Source of the DNA: UBA6627 sp965248675
GTDB lineage: Bacteria > Chloroflexota > Dehalococcoidia > UBA2979
Assembly: GCA_965248675.1 (NCBI GenBank)
Contig: CBDFJZ010000007.1
Coordinates: 434,001-498,000, forward strand
Direction of reading: 5' to 3'
Length of the DNA stretch: 64,000 nucleotides
Position numbers and translations under genes: made by a program. The notes under the pieces are model-generated. The model was not told the origin of the DNA. It was given only the letters and a program-made list of their open reading frames with translations, and did not search any database. Shown here piece by piece: positions 7,854 through 18,833 of the stretch. Each line of letters begins with the position of its first letter. The first letter of the stretch is position 1.

Positions 7854-9434
7854 ATGTTTGACCTCGTGATCCGCGGCGGCGACGTCGTCGACGGGACCGG
7901 CGCACTCCGGGTCCGCGCCGACGTCGGTATCACCGGCGACGAGATCACCGCGATCGGCGACCTCGAGGATGCCGAGACGGGCGACACGATCGACGCCGCC
8001 GGGCTGATCGTCGCGCCGGGGTTCATCGATACGCACGCGCACTCCGACGGCGCGCTGCTCAACGACCCTCAGCATGAGAACGGGATCCGCCAGGGCATCA
8101 CGACCGAGATCATCGCGCAGGACGGGATGTCCTTCGCTCCGCTGTCATCGGAGAACTACCGCTCGCACCGGCAGTACCTGAGCGGGATCCTGCAACCACC
8201 ACCCGAGGACCTCGACACCAGTTCGATCGGCGCCTTTCTCGATCGGTTCGATCGTGGCGTCGCTTGCAACGTGGTGATGCTGGTGCCGCATGGACCGGTC
8301 CGCCTCGAGGCGGTCGGGTTTCACGACCGGCCGCTCGCGGGCGAACCGCTGGACACGGCGCGGCGGCTCACCGCCGAGGGGATGACGCAGGGCGCGCGTG
8401 GGCTCTCCACGGGGCTCTCCTGCTACCCGCAGTCGTACAGCACGACCGAGGAGCTGAGCGCGCTTTGCGAGGTGGTCGCCGAGCACGACGGCGTGTACGT
8501 GACGCACGTGCGAAACCACAACGAAGACCGAGCTTTCGGGGGCGGTGACGTCCCTGAGGCGCTCGAGATCGCGCGTCGCAGCGGCGTGAAGGCGCACATC
8601 TCGCACTACCGCACCAGCGTCCCGGATGCGGGGCAGCTGGAAGCGCTCCTCGGGGACATCGACGCCGCGGAGACCGACGGTGTCGACGTCACGATCGAGT
8701 GCTACCCGTACGTCGTCGGATCGACGGTGCCCGGCTACTTCCTGCCGGGCGAGTTCCACGAGGACGGCGCCGACGGTCTGCTGGCGCTCCTCGAAACGGA
8801 CGCGGGCTACGAACGGGCCGTCGCGGCGCTCGAAGAGCGTGGCGGCGGCGTCGACGGCGGGTTCTGGACGTACATCGGCTCCGAGGCGAACGGCGACCTG
8901 GTCGGGCTGACGTTCCCGGACGCCGCGGAGCGCCGTGGTACCTCGATCGAGCGGATGATGCTCGACGTGATGCGCGAGGAGCGGATGTCGTGCGGGTTCC
9001 GCTACGTGCCCAGCGGCAGCGTGGCGCTCATCCGCCAGGTCGAGGCGGACATCGTGGAGCTGCTCGACCGCGACGACTACATGATCGGCAGCGACGCGAT
9101 TCCGCTCCCGGGCCTGCCGCACCCGCGCGCCTACGGTTGCTTCCCGCGTTTCGTCGGGCGGCTGCGGAGACGCCACGGGCGTCCCCTCGAACAGGTGATC
9201 CAGCGGGTGACCCAGAATCCCGCGGGGCGGTTCAGCCTTGACCGACGTGGCGAGGTCCACGAGGGGTTCTTCGCCGATCTGATCGTGTTCGATGAGGACG
9301 AGATCGTCGACCTCGCCACGTATGAGGATCCAGCGCTGCCGCCATCCGGCATCCCGTACGTCCTCGTCAACGGGCGCGTCGCGGTGGATCGCCAGGGCTG
9401 CACGGGGACACTCGCGGGGCGCACGATTCGTTGA
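7854..9434 (+). CDS. N-acyl-D-amino-acid deacylase / dihydroorotase-like amidohydrolase
   Basis: A 526-residue amidohydrolase of the D-aminoacylase family, which removes the acyl group from N-acyl-D-amino acids. Seen: an N-terminal beta-sandwich start (MFDLVIRGGDVVDGTGA), the metal motif PGFIDTHAHSD with His61 and His63, THVRNHNED and KAHISHYR as later metal-ligand regions, and the C-terminal NPAGRFSLDRRGEV and GFFADLIVFD segments where the chain returns to the sandwich. No signal peptide, so cytosolic. It could feed D-amino acids to the oxidase encoded at 18826-19956 (inference). D-aminoacylases, hydantoinases and related enzymes are hard to separate by eye. Confidence 0.85.
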   Translation: MFDLVIRGGDVVDGTGALRVRADVGITGDEITAIGDLEDAETGDTIDAAGLIVAPGFIDTHAHSDGALLNDPQHENGIRQGITTEIIAQDGMSFAPLSSENYRSHRQYLSGILQPPPEDLDTSSIGAFLDRFDRGVACNVVMLVPHGPVRLEAVGFHDRPLAGEPLDTARRLTAEGMTQGARGLSTGLSCYPQSYSTTEELSALCEVVAEHDGVYVTHVRNHNEDRAFGGGDVPEALEIARRSGVKAHISHYRTSVPDAGQLEALLGDIDAAETDGVDVTIECYPYVVGSTVPGYFLPGEFHEDGADGLLALLETDAGYERAVAALEERGGGVDGGFWTYIGSEANGDLVGLTFPDAAERRGTSIERMMLDVMREERMSCGFRYVPSGSVALIRQVEADIVELLDRDDYMIGSDAIPLPGLPHPRAYGCFPRFVGRLRRRHGRPLEQVIQRVTQNPAGRFSLDRRGEVHEGFFADLIVFDEDEIVDLATYEDPALPPSGIPYVLVNGRVAVDRQGCTGTLAGRTIR

Positions 9435-9509
9435 GCGTTCGCGCCGATGACCGGCACCATCGAGATGTGATTCGCGAGACGTGCAGGCGAACGCTAGCGG
9501 TTCAATGAG

Positions 9510-9515
9510 TAGAAT
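9510..9515 (+). promoter_or_regulatory. Possible -10 element before the acyl-CoA synthetase gene
   Basis: TAGAAT matches the TATAAT consensus at five of six positions and lies 75 bases before the GTG at 9591. No good -35 hexamer stands at the usual spacing, so support is weak. The gap also holds a 9-bp inverted repeat, AGCGTTCGC (9434-9442) and GCGAACGCT (9487-9495). Confidence 0.25.
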
Positions 9516-9590
9516 CGGCGCGGTAGGTGACCGCCCCGCCGATCGCGGTGCATCGCGTCGTTCGGCGGCCGGCACGAAACTGAGGGCGAT

Positions 9591-11129
9591 GTGACGAAGC
9601 GCGCAGGCGACGCCGAACCACCCGCGTCCGAGGCGGCCCACGCGCCGCCGAACGCCCATCCCATGGACCCGATCTTTCACCCGCGCGGCATCGCGATCGT
9701 GGGCGTGCCCTCAACCCCTCGTGATATTGGCGGTCCCCCGAGCAGTTTCCTCGGGTCACTGCTCGAACTCGGTTACGAGGAAGAGCACGGCCTGTACCCG
9801 ATCAACCCGAAGATGGACGAGGTCGATGGATTGCGTTGCTACCCGAGCCTCCTGGACACCCCGGATCCGGTCGACCACGTCATCTCGATGGTTCCGGCGC
9901 AGGTCGTGCCGATGCTGGTCGACCAGTGCGTCGCGAAGGGGGTGCGATCGCTACACCTGTTCACCGCCGGCTTCGCCGAGACCGGCGACCCCGAGCTCGT
10001 CGCGCAAGAAGCGCAGCTGATCAAGAAGCTCACCGACGCCGGCATCCGCGCGATCGGGCCGAACTGCATGGGCCTCTACGTCCCCAGCGAGCGCGTCGCG
10101 TTCATGAACAACTTCCCGAGCGAGCCCGGCAACGTGTTCGTGATCAGCCAGTCCGGGGCGAACGCCGGCGACATGATCCACGGCCTCGCGAGGCGCGGCG
10201 TGCGCTTCTCCAAGGGCGTCTCGTTCGGCAACGGCGCCGACGTGAAGGCGCATCACCTGCTCGACTACGCGGCGACCGACCCGGAAACCGAGTCGGTCGT
10301 CGCCTACCTCGAGGGCGTCCAGGAAGGTCGCCGGTTCTTCGACGCGCTGAAGCGCTGCGCGCGGATCAAGCCGACCGTGATCCTGAAGGGCGGCATTCAC
10401 GCCGCCGGAGCCCGCGCCGCGAACTCCCACACCGGCTCGCTCGCCGGCTCGATCGAGGTCTTCGAGGCGGCCTGCCGCCAGGCGGGCGCGATGCGCGCCG
10501 AGACGATGGATGACCTCCACGATCTGCTCGTCGCGCTCACCACCGGCGCGAAGGACGTGACCGGGACCGGCGTCGTGCTCGTCTCGGGCGGCGGCGGATA
10601 CGCCGTCCTCGCCTCGGACGCGATCGCATCGGCCGGCCTCGACGTCCCGCCGATGCCGGCGGGAACGGTCGCGGAGCTGCGCGAGTTCATCCCGGTCGCC
10701 GGTACCAGCGTGAACAACCCGATCGATACGAACCTCCGCGACGACGAGGACCGCCGCCGGACGCTGCGGATCGTCGCCCGCGCCGCGCCCACCAACGTGG
10801 TGTTCACGAGCGCCGGCGATTCGGACGGCCGTCAGCCGAACGTCGGCGATGAGCTCTCTCGCGACGAGCGGATCGAACGGGCCGAGGAAGCCGCGCGCCA
10901 GGCGGCGAACCTCGTCGCTGACCTGCAGCAGGAGACCGGAACCCCGTTCGTCGCGATCGCTCGCTCGCGGAGCACCAGCGACATCGCCGCACGGGCGTCC
11001 GAGGCGTACGGCGTCGAGGCCTACGGGCGCGGCGTCGCGACGTTTGCGTCAGTCCCCCGCGCGGCGCGGGCGATCGGGCAGATCCTCGAGTGGCGGAAAC
11101 GCCGCGCGGGACTGCCAGCGCTCTTCTAG
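9591..11129 (+). CDS. NDP-forming acyl-CoA synthetase, alpha-like subunit without ATP-grasp domain
   Basis: A 512-residue protein related to the alpha part of ADP-forming acetyl-CoA synthetase and succinyl-CoA ligase. Seen: a CoA-binding Rossmann domain (HPRGIAIVGVPSTPRD, then GPNCMGLYVPSE), a ligase domain (VFVISQSGANAGDM) and the phosphohistidine motif NSHTGSLAG with His280. A third flavodoxin-like domain follows (GVVLVSGGGGYAVLASDAI). The ATP-grasp beta domain often fused in these enzymes is absent and none is encoded nearby. It starts with GTG at 9591 after GAGGG; an ATG at 9663 has no ribosome site. It ends four bases before the convergent DUF3179 gene. Confidence 0.82.
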   Translation: MTKRAGDAEPPASEAAHAPPNAHPMDPIFHPRGIAIVGVPSTPRDIGGPPSSFLGSLLELGYEEEHGLYPINPKMDEVDGLRCYPSLLDTPDPVDHVISMVPAQVVPMLVDQCVAKGVRSLHLFTAGFAETGDPELVAQEAQLIKKLTDAGIRAIGPNCMGLYVPSERVAFMNNFPSEPGNVFVISQSGANAGDMIHGLARRGVRFSKGVSFGNGADVKAHHLLDYAATDPETESVVAYLEGVQEGRRFFDALKRCARIKPTVILKGGIHAAGARAANSHTGSLAGSIEVFEAACRQAGAMRAETMDDLHDLLVALTTGAKDVTGTGVVLVSGGGGYAVLASDAIASAGLDVPPMPAGTVAELREFIPVAGTSVNNPIDTNLRDDEDRRRTLRIVARAAPTNVVFTSAGDSDGRQPNVGDELSRDERIERAEEAARQAANLVADLQQETGTPFVAIARSRSTSDIAARASEAYGVEAYGRGVATFASVPRAARAIGQILEWRKRRAGLPALF

Positions 11130-11133
11130 GGGG

Positions 11134-12363
11134 TCAGTCCCGCAGCTCCGCCTCGGGGAACGCGGCGATGTACGCGTACCAGAACGTCGTTCGGACCGGC
11201 GCTGCCTCGAGGCGCGTCCCGACGAGCGAGCCGGAGACGGCGCGACCTCCGAGATCCCATGTGCTGTCGGTCTCCAGGTCATGCCAGGCGCCGTCCGCGA
11301 AATCGAAGGTCAGGCGGTCACCGTCGTATGCCTCGGGATCGGCGAAAAACGCGCCCCCCGCCGGGCCGTCGGCGCTGCCGAATACGACGATCGGCCGGCC
11401 GAAGATCACGTCGTTGCGTACGCCGTCGCCGATCGCGGTCAGCGAGTACACGGCGTGCTCTCCATCCACCTCGATACCGAGCACGAGGTCGCTCGGCCTG
11501 AGGCGACCGTCGGTCTGCCCGGGGTTGGATTGGAAGGGGCGTGCGCCTTCATCGAGCGACTCGCCGAGCCGGGTGAACGGATCGCGTTCGTAGTTCCTCG
11601 GATAACCGGTGGCGCGAGAGAGCACCCGTGTGTCCGGGTGGAGTGCTAGCCACGTCCGCCACTCCATGGTCTGGGAGCCGAGCGGCTGCAGCCGCTCGCC
11701 GGCGAGCGCGCCGACGATCGACTCGCCGGGGACCTGCCACCAGTAGCTGTAGGTCTCCTCGTCGTACATCACCATGTCGCTCAGGTAGAGGGCGCTCGTG
11801 TTGCCGAAGGTCAGCGTGCGCCCGTCGAGCCGGCGGTCGTAGACCACGCCGCTGCGGCAGAGCGGACAGTAGGTGATCACGACCGGGTCGCCGCCCAGTT
11901 CGTCGTTCACGATCTCGTGAAAGTTCAAGATCTTGTGCGGATATGCGTACGCCGCGCCGTCCGCGGCGACGTAGCCGAGCACGAGGTCCGTCGGATCAAG
12001 CCAATCGCCGTCGCTGGCGTCGCCGTAGTCCGGTGTGTGGAGGGGAGGGATCGCGTCGGACAGCCGCGCGATCATCGAGGGCGTCGCGCGGTCGAGCGGG
12101 ACCGATCCGCCGTTGAAGGTGTCGAACACGATCGCGCCGAGGTCGACCGTCCGGTTCGCGAGGATCAGCGGCTGGTAGCCGGGTACCGCGAGCTGGTCGC
12201 CCGCCTCGCCCGCGGCGACGGTGGACGGGAGTGTGGGCCTCGGCGCCGGGGTCTGCGAGGAGGGAACCTCCACGGCGGGGGTCCCGGCGTCGGCCGCGTC
12301 GCTGGCGCAGGCAGCGGCCAGCGCCAGCACGATCACTGCCGCGAAGGTTGGCCGAGCGGGCAT
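11134..12363 (-). CDS. DUF3179 domain lipoprotein
   Basis: A 409-residue protein. The ATG at 12363 gives a proper lipoprotein signal (MPARPTFAAVIVLALAAACA, with the Cys at residue 19) and has GGAG eight bases upstream; a longer frame from 12441 would bury the signal. The body has the DUF3179 hallmarks: AYPHKILNFHEIVND, the VITYCPLCRSGVVYDR cysteine pair, TFGNTSALYLSDMVMYD and YSYWWQ. These proteins are common in marine and soil bacteria and have no established function. Downstream of the glutamate dehydrogenase gene on the same strand, but separated by 142 bases including a hairpin. Confidence 0.9.
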   Translation of the reverse strand: MPARPTFAAVIVLALAAACASDAADAGTPAVEVPSSQTPAPRPTLPSTVAAGEAGDQLAVPGYQPLILANRTVDLGAIVFDTFNGGSVPLDRATPSMIARLSDAIPPLHTPDYGDASDGDWLDPTDLVLGYVAADGAAYAYPHKILNFHEIVNDELGGDPVVITYCPLCRSGVVYDRRLDGRTLTFGNTSALYLSDMVMYDEETYSYWWQVPGESIVGALAGERLQPLGSQTMEWRTWLALHPDTRVLSRATGYPRNYERDPFTRLGESLDEGARPFQSNPGQTDGRLRPSDLVLGIEVDGEHAVYSLTAIGDGVRNDVIFGRPIVVFGSADGPAGGAFFADPEAYDGDRLTFDFADGAWHDLETDSTWDLGGRAVSGSLVGTRLEAAPVRTTFWYAYIAAFPEAELRD

Positions 12364-12476
12364 CCTGCGTCTCCGAGACCGTGGTGGGACGGCTCGATCA
12401 GCGTCACTGAAGATCATCGGCAGCGCCGTAACGAGGCGCACATGGCGAGGAACTCGCGCACCAATTCGGGCCAGCC

Positions 12477-12492
12477 GGGCGGCGCTCCGCCC
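12477..12492 (-). terminator. GC hairpin just downstream of the glutamate dehydrogenase gene
   Basis: GGGCGG (12477-12482) and CCGCCC (12487-12492) pair perfectly around a CGCT loop, 13 bases past the end of the dehydrogenase reading frame. No T-run follows, so it is at best a weak intrinsic terminator or an mRNA-stabilising hairpin. Confidence 0.35.
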
Positions 12493-12505
12493 TCGGAACT
12501 CGAGG

Positions 12506-15500
12506 CTACGCGGCGGCGGCGGTCTGGTGTTGCAGGTTACGCAGTTCCCGCAGCGCCACCGAGAGGTGAGCCAGATCGGTCGAGCTGAGTCCGCGGATGC
12601 CCGCGATCAGGTCTCGACAGCGATCGAGCGCGTCGACGTTCTCGGCCATCCAGTGCTCGACCGCCGCCTCGGCGTCGCTGCCGCTCGCGCCGGCCACGAC
12701 GTCCGCCGCGAGCAGTGCGTGCTCGCGGTAGAGGTCGTCCCGCAGCGCGGAGCGTGCCAGCGTCTGCCAGCGATCGCCGCGCTGCAGCGCGACGATCCGC
12801 TGCCGCAGCCAGTCGATGCCCAGCCGCTCGTCGAGCAGGAAGTAGACGTCCGCCACGTCTCGGATCGGGGCGCCCGTCTGTTGGGCGACGTTGACCACGT
12901 CGAGGACGGAGACCATCAACGGAAGGCCCGCCACCCGCCGCGCGATCTCCGCGGGAACGGCCGACACGGTGAGCTCCTCGGTTGATCGCGCGAGCTCCTC
13001 GGCGACGGTGCCGCGGACGAGCTCCGGGAGTGCGTCGGCGACGCTGACGGCGGCAGCACGGAACGTCTCGGTCGTTCCGCCGACGTCCAGTGGCGGACGC
13101 CTGTTGCGCAGGAACCAGCGGGTGCCGCGCTCCGCGAGCCGGCGGCATTCGAGCAGCATCAAGGTCTGCGTCGAGGCGCGCACGTCGCCGTCGAGCCCGC
13201 AAACCGCCGACCAGAGCGAGGGTATGTCGAACGCCTGCCAGGCCGCCTGGTGCGCGCGCGCGATCTCGGCCACCGATGCTGACGTTTCGTCTTCCATGCG
13301 GGCCACCATCGAGAGCCCGGAGCGGCTGACGATGTGGTTGGTCATCGTCGTCGCGATCAACTCGCGGCGGAGCGGATGAGAGTCGATCTGGGCGGGGAAC
13401 CGCTCCCGAACCGCCGTCGGGAAGTACTCGTGCAACGGTTCGCGGAACCAGGGGTCATCTGGCACGTCGGAGTCGACCAGCGACCGATAGATGTACAGCT
13501 TGGTGTACGCCATGATCGTCGCAAGCTCCGGCTGCGTGAGGCCGGCGTTCGCCGCTCGGCGCTCGGCCAGCACCTCTTCCGATGGCAGCGCCTCCAACTC
13601 GCGGTCGAGGCCGACCTGGGCCTCGAGGGCCTGCATCTGGCGGGCGTGCACGTCGACCATCTGTTGCGCCTGCACGAATGCGTTCGACAGCGCCCCCGTC
13701 TGGTCGTAGTTGTTCTGCAGCACGGCCGCGGCGACCTCGGAGCCCATCTCCGCGAGCAGCGCATCGCGCTGTTTCGCGGTGAGGTCGCCGTCGCGCATCA
13801 CGCGATCGAGCAGGATCTTGATGTTGACCTCGTGATCGGAGGTGTCCACGCCGGCCGAGTTGTCGATGAAGTCCGCGTAGACGCGGCCGCTCCGCAGCGC
13901 GAACTCGATCCGCGACGCGTGCGTAAAGCCGAGGTTCCCACCCTCGCCAATCACGCGGCAGCGCAGCTCGTCCGCGTTGACCCGCACCGCGTCGTTGGCG
14001 CGGTCGCCGACATCCACGTCGGTCTCCGTCGAGGCCTTCACGTAGGTTCCGATCCCGCCGTTCCAGAGCAGGTCGACCGACGCGCGGAGAATCTCGGAGA
14101 TCAGCGCGTTCGGCGTCAGATCGGTCGCTGTCGTGCCGAGCGCCGCACGCGCTTCCTCGGAGAGTTCGATCGACTTCAGCGTGCGCGGATAGACGCCGCC
14201 CCCAGCCGAGATCAGCGAGCGGTCGTAGTCGTTCCACGACGAGCGGGGCAGATCGAACAGCCGCTGGCGCTCGGCGAACGAGGCGACGACGTCCGGATTC
14301 GGATCGATGAAGATGTGGCGGTGATCAAAGGCGGCGACCAGCTTGATCACGGGCGACAGCAACATCCCGTTGCCGAATACGTCGCCCGACATGTCGCCCA
14401 CGCCGACGACGGTGAACGGTTGTTCCTGCGTCTCGTGGCCCAGTTCGCCGGAAGTGGCGCTTGACCGACTCCCACGCGCCACGCGCGGTGATCCCCATCG
14501 CCTTGTGGTCGTAGCCACTCGATCCGCCCGAGGCGAAGGCGTCGCCCAGCCAGAAGCCGTTGGCCTCCGAGATCTCGTTCGCGAAGTCCGAGAACGTCGC
14601 TGTGCCCTTGTCGGCCGCGACCACCAGGTACGGGTCGTCGCCGTCGTGCCGAACCACGTCCGGAGGTGGAACGACCTCGTCGTCGACCAGCTTGTCGGTG
14701 ACGTCGAGCAGCGACGAGATGAACAAGCGGTAGCATTCGGCGACTTCGGTACGAAGCGCGTCCGGATCGGCTGGAGGTTGGCGGACGACGAAGCCGCCCT
14801 TCGCCCCGACAGGAACGATCACGCCGTTCTTGGCCATCTGCGCCTTCGCGAGGCCCAGGATCTCCGTGCGGAAGTCCTCGCGACGGTCGGACCAGCGGAT
14901 GCCACCGCGCGCGACGCCGCCGGCGCGCAAGTGAACGCCCTCGACGCGGGGGGAGAAGACGAAGATCTCGTATGCCGGGCGCGGCTCGGGAACCTCGGGG
15001 ATCGAGGCCGGCTCGAGCTTGATCGCGAGCGTGGGGAGCGGATCGCCGTGCTCGTCACGGCGGTAGTAGTTCGTCCGCAGCGTCGCCATCACCAGCGACA
15101 GCAGCAGGCGCAGGATCTGGTCGTGCTCCAGGCTGTCGACGTCGGCGAGCTGCTGTTCGAGCGCCTCGACCTGTTCCTCGATGACAGCGCGCCCGTGCGG
15201 GTCGTGCCGCTGCTCGAAGAGTTCGACGAGCGCGCGAGAGAGAGCGGCGTTCTCGATCAATGTGTCGGAGAGGTAGGCGTCACTGAACCGGATGCCGATC
15301 TGGCGAACGTAGCGCGAGAACGCGCGCAGCACGGTGACCTGCCGCCAGGTCAGACCGGCGCCGACGACCAGGCGGTTGAGGGAATCGTCGTCGGACTCGC
15401 CTCGCCACGTCGCGGAAAACGCGTCCTCGAACAGCGTGTGCAGCCGATCCGGTTGTTGGTTGCCGACGTTCGGCAACCGCAGGCCGAAGTCGTAGATCCA

Positions 15501-17282
15501 GATCGACTCGTCGCCGCGGTGGATCCGGTGTGGGTGCTCCTCGATCACCTCGACGCCGAGGTTGTGCAGAATCGGAATCACGTCCGACAGCGAGACGTGC
15601 GTGCCCGCGGTGTAGACCTTGAATCGCCACTGGTCGGCGGCTTCCTCCGGCAGATGACGCAGCTGGGTACTGAGGCCGCCCTGGTCGTCGAGCGTCTCCA
15701 TGTGACGCACGTCGGACACCGCCGCCCGTGTCGAATAGCGATCCTGGTAGGCGCGATCGAACGCGCCCGCGTACGTGGCGTGGAGCTGCACGCCGCGCTC
15801 CTCGCCCTCCGCCTCGTTCAAGTCGTCGCGGAGGCCGTCCACCCAATCGCGGGTCGCGCGGCGGAGGCGCTCCTCGACGTGGGCCACGTCCGGCGCGGCA
15901 ACCGGGCTCGCGTGGTGCAGCAGGAAGTGGACGCGCGCCGTCGGTGAGTCGGCGACCTGGACCGTGAACTCCACCTCGTCCGGGTCGAACTCCTCGACGA
16001 GGATCGACTCAATCTGCCAGCGCTTCTCGGTCGTGTAGTGGCCACGCGGCACGTAGACGAGGCACGAGTGGAAGCGAGCGCGGTCGTCCTCGCGGACCAG
16101 CAGTCGCACACCGGAGCGTTCGCCAAGCGCGGCGATCGCCAGCGCGGATTGTGTCAGCGCATCGATGTCTGTCTGGATGAGCTCGTCGCGTGGATACTGC
16201 TCCAGCGCTGCCTGGAGCGCCTGGTAGCCATGGGATCCGCTCGCGAACGGCGCGCGGCGCAGCACCGCCTGCACCTTCTCGCGGAGGAATGGGATCTGCC
16301 GGGCCGCCGTGTTGTAGACGTCCGCGCCGAACAGCCCGAGCAGCAGCACCCACCCGGCGGGCCGATCGGTCACGGGCCGCGCGACCCAGATCTCGTCGAA
16401 GCGCATCGGGCGTGCGACCGCCGACCGGTCCCGCGACTTGGTGACATACAACGGCGGATAGCCGTCGACCGACGGCGGTTCGACCCGCGCGAGTCGTTCC
16501 GGTAGGCGCAGCACCCCGAGGGCGCCCGCTTCGACCGGCGAGAGCAGTCCGCCAGCGTCGACCTCGAAGTCGATCGCTCCGAGGAACGTGAAGTGGCGAT
16601 CTTCGAGCCATTCGACGAACGCTCGCTCCTCGCTCTCCGGCGGCAGCAGCTCAGCGGCGGCCGTCGCGCGACCGCGCATCGCGGGCCAGTCGTCGACCGC
16701 GAGCCGCGTCTCCGCGAGCAGGCGCTCCAGCCGACGCGTGATCGCCTCGAGGCGGTTCGTGTCGGAGACGCGGTCGATCTCGACGTGGAGGTAGGCCTCG
16801 GCGCCATCGGTGTCGGTGCGGTCGCGCGCCGGCTCGCAGCCGACGACGTTGCCCTCGCCGTCGCGGGTCACGCCGAGCGTGAGGTGGCTGGTGAAGTGAA
16901 CACCGAGGCCATCGACCGCGAGCGCGCTCGTCACGGAGTTGACGAGGAAGGGGATCTCGTCGGAGACCACCTCGACGACGGTGTGCCGACTCTGCCACCT
17001 AGAGTCGTCGAAGGTCGGGCTATACGCACGGACGCGTGCCTCGCCCGGACCGCGCCCGCGGCCAAAGAGCCAGTGGACGAGGGCGGCGCCGTAGAGATCG
17101 GCAACCTCGCGGTCCTCGAGTTCACGCATCGGTACCGCGCCGTAGTACTCGCGGAGGAAGGTCTCGAGCGGCGCGGTGTGGTCCCCGTCGAACCGCTCGC
17201 GCGCGTGGTCGATCAGCTGCACGACCAGCGCCGCGCGGCGCTGATCCTCCTGAGTGCCCGGGACCGAGGATGAGAGGGTCAT
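12506..17282 (-). CDS. gdhB: NAD-dependent glutamate dehydrogenase, 180-kDa class, with one frameshift
   Basis: Reconstructed 1591-residue enzyme oxidising glutamate to 2-oxoglutarate and ammonia with NAD. The N-terminal ACT-like regulatory part is followed by the catalytic core (DRREDFRTEILGLAKAQMAK and VGAKGGF) and the NAD domain (DMSGDVFGNGMLLS, FIDPNPD, VIGEGGNLGFT), then a long helical C-terminus. The frame changes at about 14449: SVKRHF ends the first part and ELGHETQEQPFTVVGVGD resumes it, with one extra base in a CGG-C context. Both halves are uninterrupted and together have the normal family length, so a sequence error is likely. The start at 17282 has GGAGG eight bases upstream; ATGs at 17312 and 17345 lie in the same frame. 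Last gene of the amine/amino-acid run. Confidence 0.9.
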
Positions 17283-17438
17283 CTGACGGTCCTCCAGGCC
17301 TAGGATCGCCATCGATCCGCGGTAGATACGGATGATCAACGGCATCGAATCGGGATTACCTGATTAGGGGCAACGAGCGGGTTCGCGCACCGTCAGCTAG
17401 CCGTGCGAGCGTCAGTGCCGTGACCGTGCGGTGTGCGG

Positions 17439-18833
17439 TCAGATGCGCTCGAAGTAGCGAACGCGCTCCCAGTCGGTGACGGCTCGGCTGAACGCGTCAG
17501 CCTCGGTGCGGAAGAAGTGCGCGTAATGGTCGACGACCGCGTCGCCGAACGTCGCTCGCGCGAACTCGCTCGTCTCGAAGCGGTCGGTCGCCTCATCGAG
17601 GCTCGCGGGGAGCTGCGGCGCCTCGGAGGTCGCGTAGACGTTGCCGATGAACGCGGGCGGCGGCTCGATGCGCTGCGCGATGCCCTCGAGACCGGAGGCG
17701 ATCGCGGCGGCATAGGCGAGGTACGGGTTCACGTCGGCGCCGGGGATCCGGCACTCGATGCGCAGGCTCGGGCCGCTGCCCACGATGCGGAACCCGGCGG
17801 TGCGGTTGTCTGGCGACCAGGCCAGCGCCGTCGGCGCCCAGCTGCCGCTCTCGAACCGTTTGTACGAATTGACCGTCGGCGCATAACAGACCGTCAGCTC
17901 CGCGGCGCGAGCGATCCAGCCGCCGAGGAACCAGCGAAACTCGTCGGAGCCCTCGACGCCGGCGATCTCCTCGGTCCCCGCGAACGCGTTCTGGCGCTCG
18001 TCGCCCTCGCCCGACCAGAGGCTGAGGTGCAGATGCGAACTGGAGCCAGCCTGCTCGGCATCCCACTTCGCCATGAACGTTGCGCTCGCGCCTTGCCGGT
18101 CGGCGATCTCCCTGACCGCCTGCTTCACCAGCAGGTGGCGATCGGCCATCTCGAGGATCGCGCTGTAGCGAATGTTCAGTTCGTGCTGTCCGCGACCGAA
18201 CTCGCCCTTGCTGGACTCGACCGGTACCCCGGACGCGGCGAGCTGCCGGCGGAACGCGCCGTTCAGATCCTCGGTCCGCGCGCCCTGCAGCAGGTGGTAG
18301 TCCTCGAGGTACCAGCCCGCTTCATCGAGGCCTCGATAGCCGCGTTCGGCCGCCTCGCGGTAGGGCGTACGGAAGAGGTAGTACTCGAGCTCCGAGCCGG
18401 CCATCGCCTCGAAACCCGCGTCCGCGAGGCGATCGAGCTGGCGGCGAAGAATGGTGCGCGGCGCCACGGCGACCGGGAGGTGCGCGCCGGCCGCGCTCGC
18501 CTCGACCTCCGCATCACAGAAGACGAGGGCGGTGCGGTCGAGCCACGTGAGCCGGCGCATTGTGTCCAGATCGGGCGCGAGGTGCATGTCGCCGTAACCG
18601 CGCTCCCAGTTCGCGAACTCGTACCCGGGCACCGGTTCCATCTCCATGTTGACGGTGAACAGGTAGTCGCAGGCGTGTGTGCCGCCGGCCACGTCGCTGA
18701 GGAAAAACGACGCATCGAGGCGTTTCCCCATCAGCCGCCCATAGAGGTCCGGGAACGCGAGGATCACCGTGTCGATCGAGCCGTCCTCGACGGCAGCCGT
18801 CAGCTCCTCGATGCTGAGCCGGCCCTCAACCAC
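17439..18833 (-). CDS. Glutamine synthetase family ligase (PuuA/GlnA3-like)
   Basis: A 464-residue protein of the glutamine synthetase fold, cytosolic. Seen: beta-grasp start with LAFPDLYGRLMGKRLD, the metal motif GSELEYYLF, SSKGEFGRGQHELNIRYS, KWDAEQAGSSSHLHLSLW, and the C-terminal NRTAGFRIVG and RIECRIPGADVNPYLAYAA motifs. The ending VTDWERVRYFERI is typical of gamma-glutamyl-polyamine and related synthetases rather than of GlnA, and the adenylylation loop of GlnA is absent. Its start overlaps the upstream FAD oxidase by eight bases, as PuuA and PuuB are functionally linked in putrescine catabolism. Probable role: ATP-dependent gamma-glutamylation of an amine (inference). Confidence 0.85.
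   Translation of the reverse strand: MVEGRLSIEELTAAVEDGSIDTVILAFPDLYGRLMGKRLDASFFLSDVAGGTHACDYLFTVNMEMEPVPGYEFANWERGYGDMHLAPDLDTMRRLTWLDRTALVFCDAEVEASAAGAHLPVAVAPRTILRRQLDRLADAGFEAMAGSELEYYLFRTPYREAAERGYRGLDEAGWYLEDYHLLQGARTEDLNGAFRRQLAASGVPVESSKGEFGRGQHELNIRYSAILEMADRHLLVKQAVREIADRQGASATFMAKWDAEQAGSSSHLHLSLWSGEGDERQNAFAGTEEIAGVEGSDEFRWFLGGWIARAAELTVCYAPTVNSYKRFESGSWAPTALAWSPDNRTAGFRIVGSGPSLRIECRIPGADVNPYLAYAAAIASGLEGIAQRIEPPPAFIGNVYATSEAPQLPASLDEATDRFETSEFARATFGDAVVDHYAHFFRTEADAFSRAVTDWERVRYFERI

Noticed and set aside
8145..9680. 511-codon minus-strand open frame opposite the amidohydrolase
   Set aside because: Composition rich in Arg, His and Asp with no motif; the plus-strand gene has metal-binding motifs.
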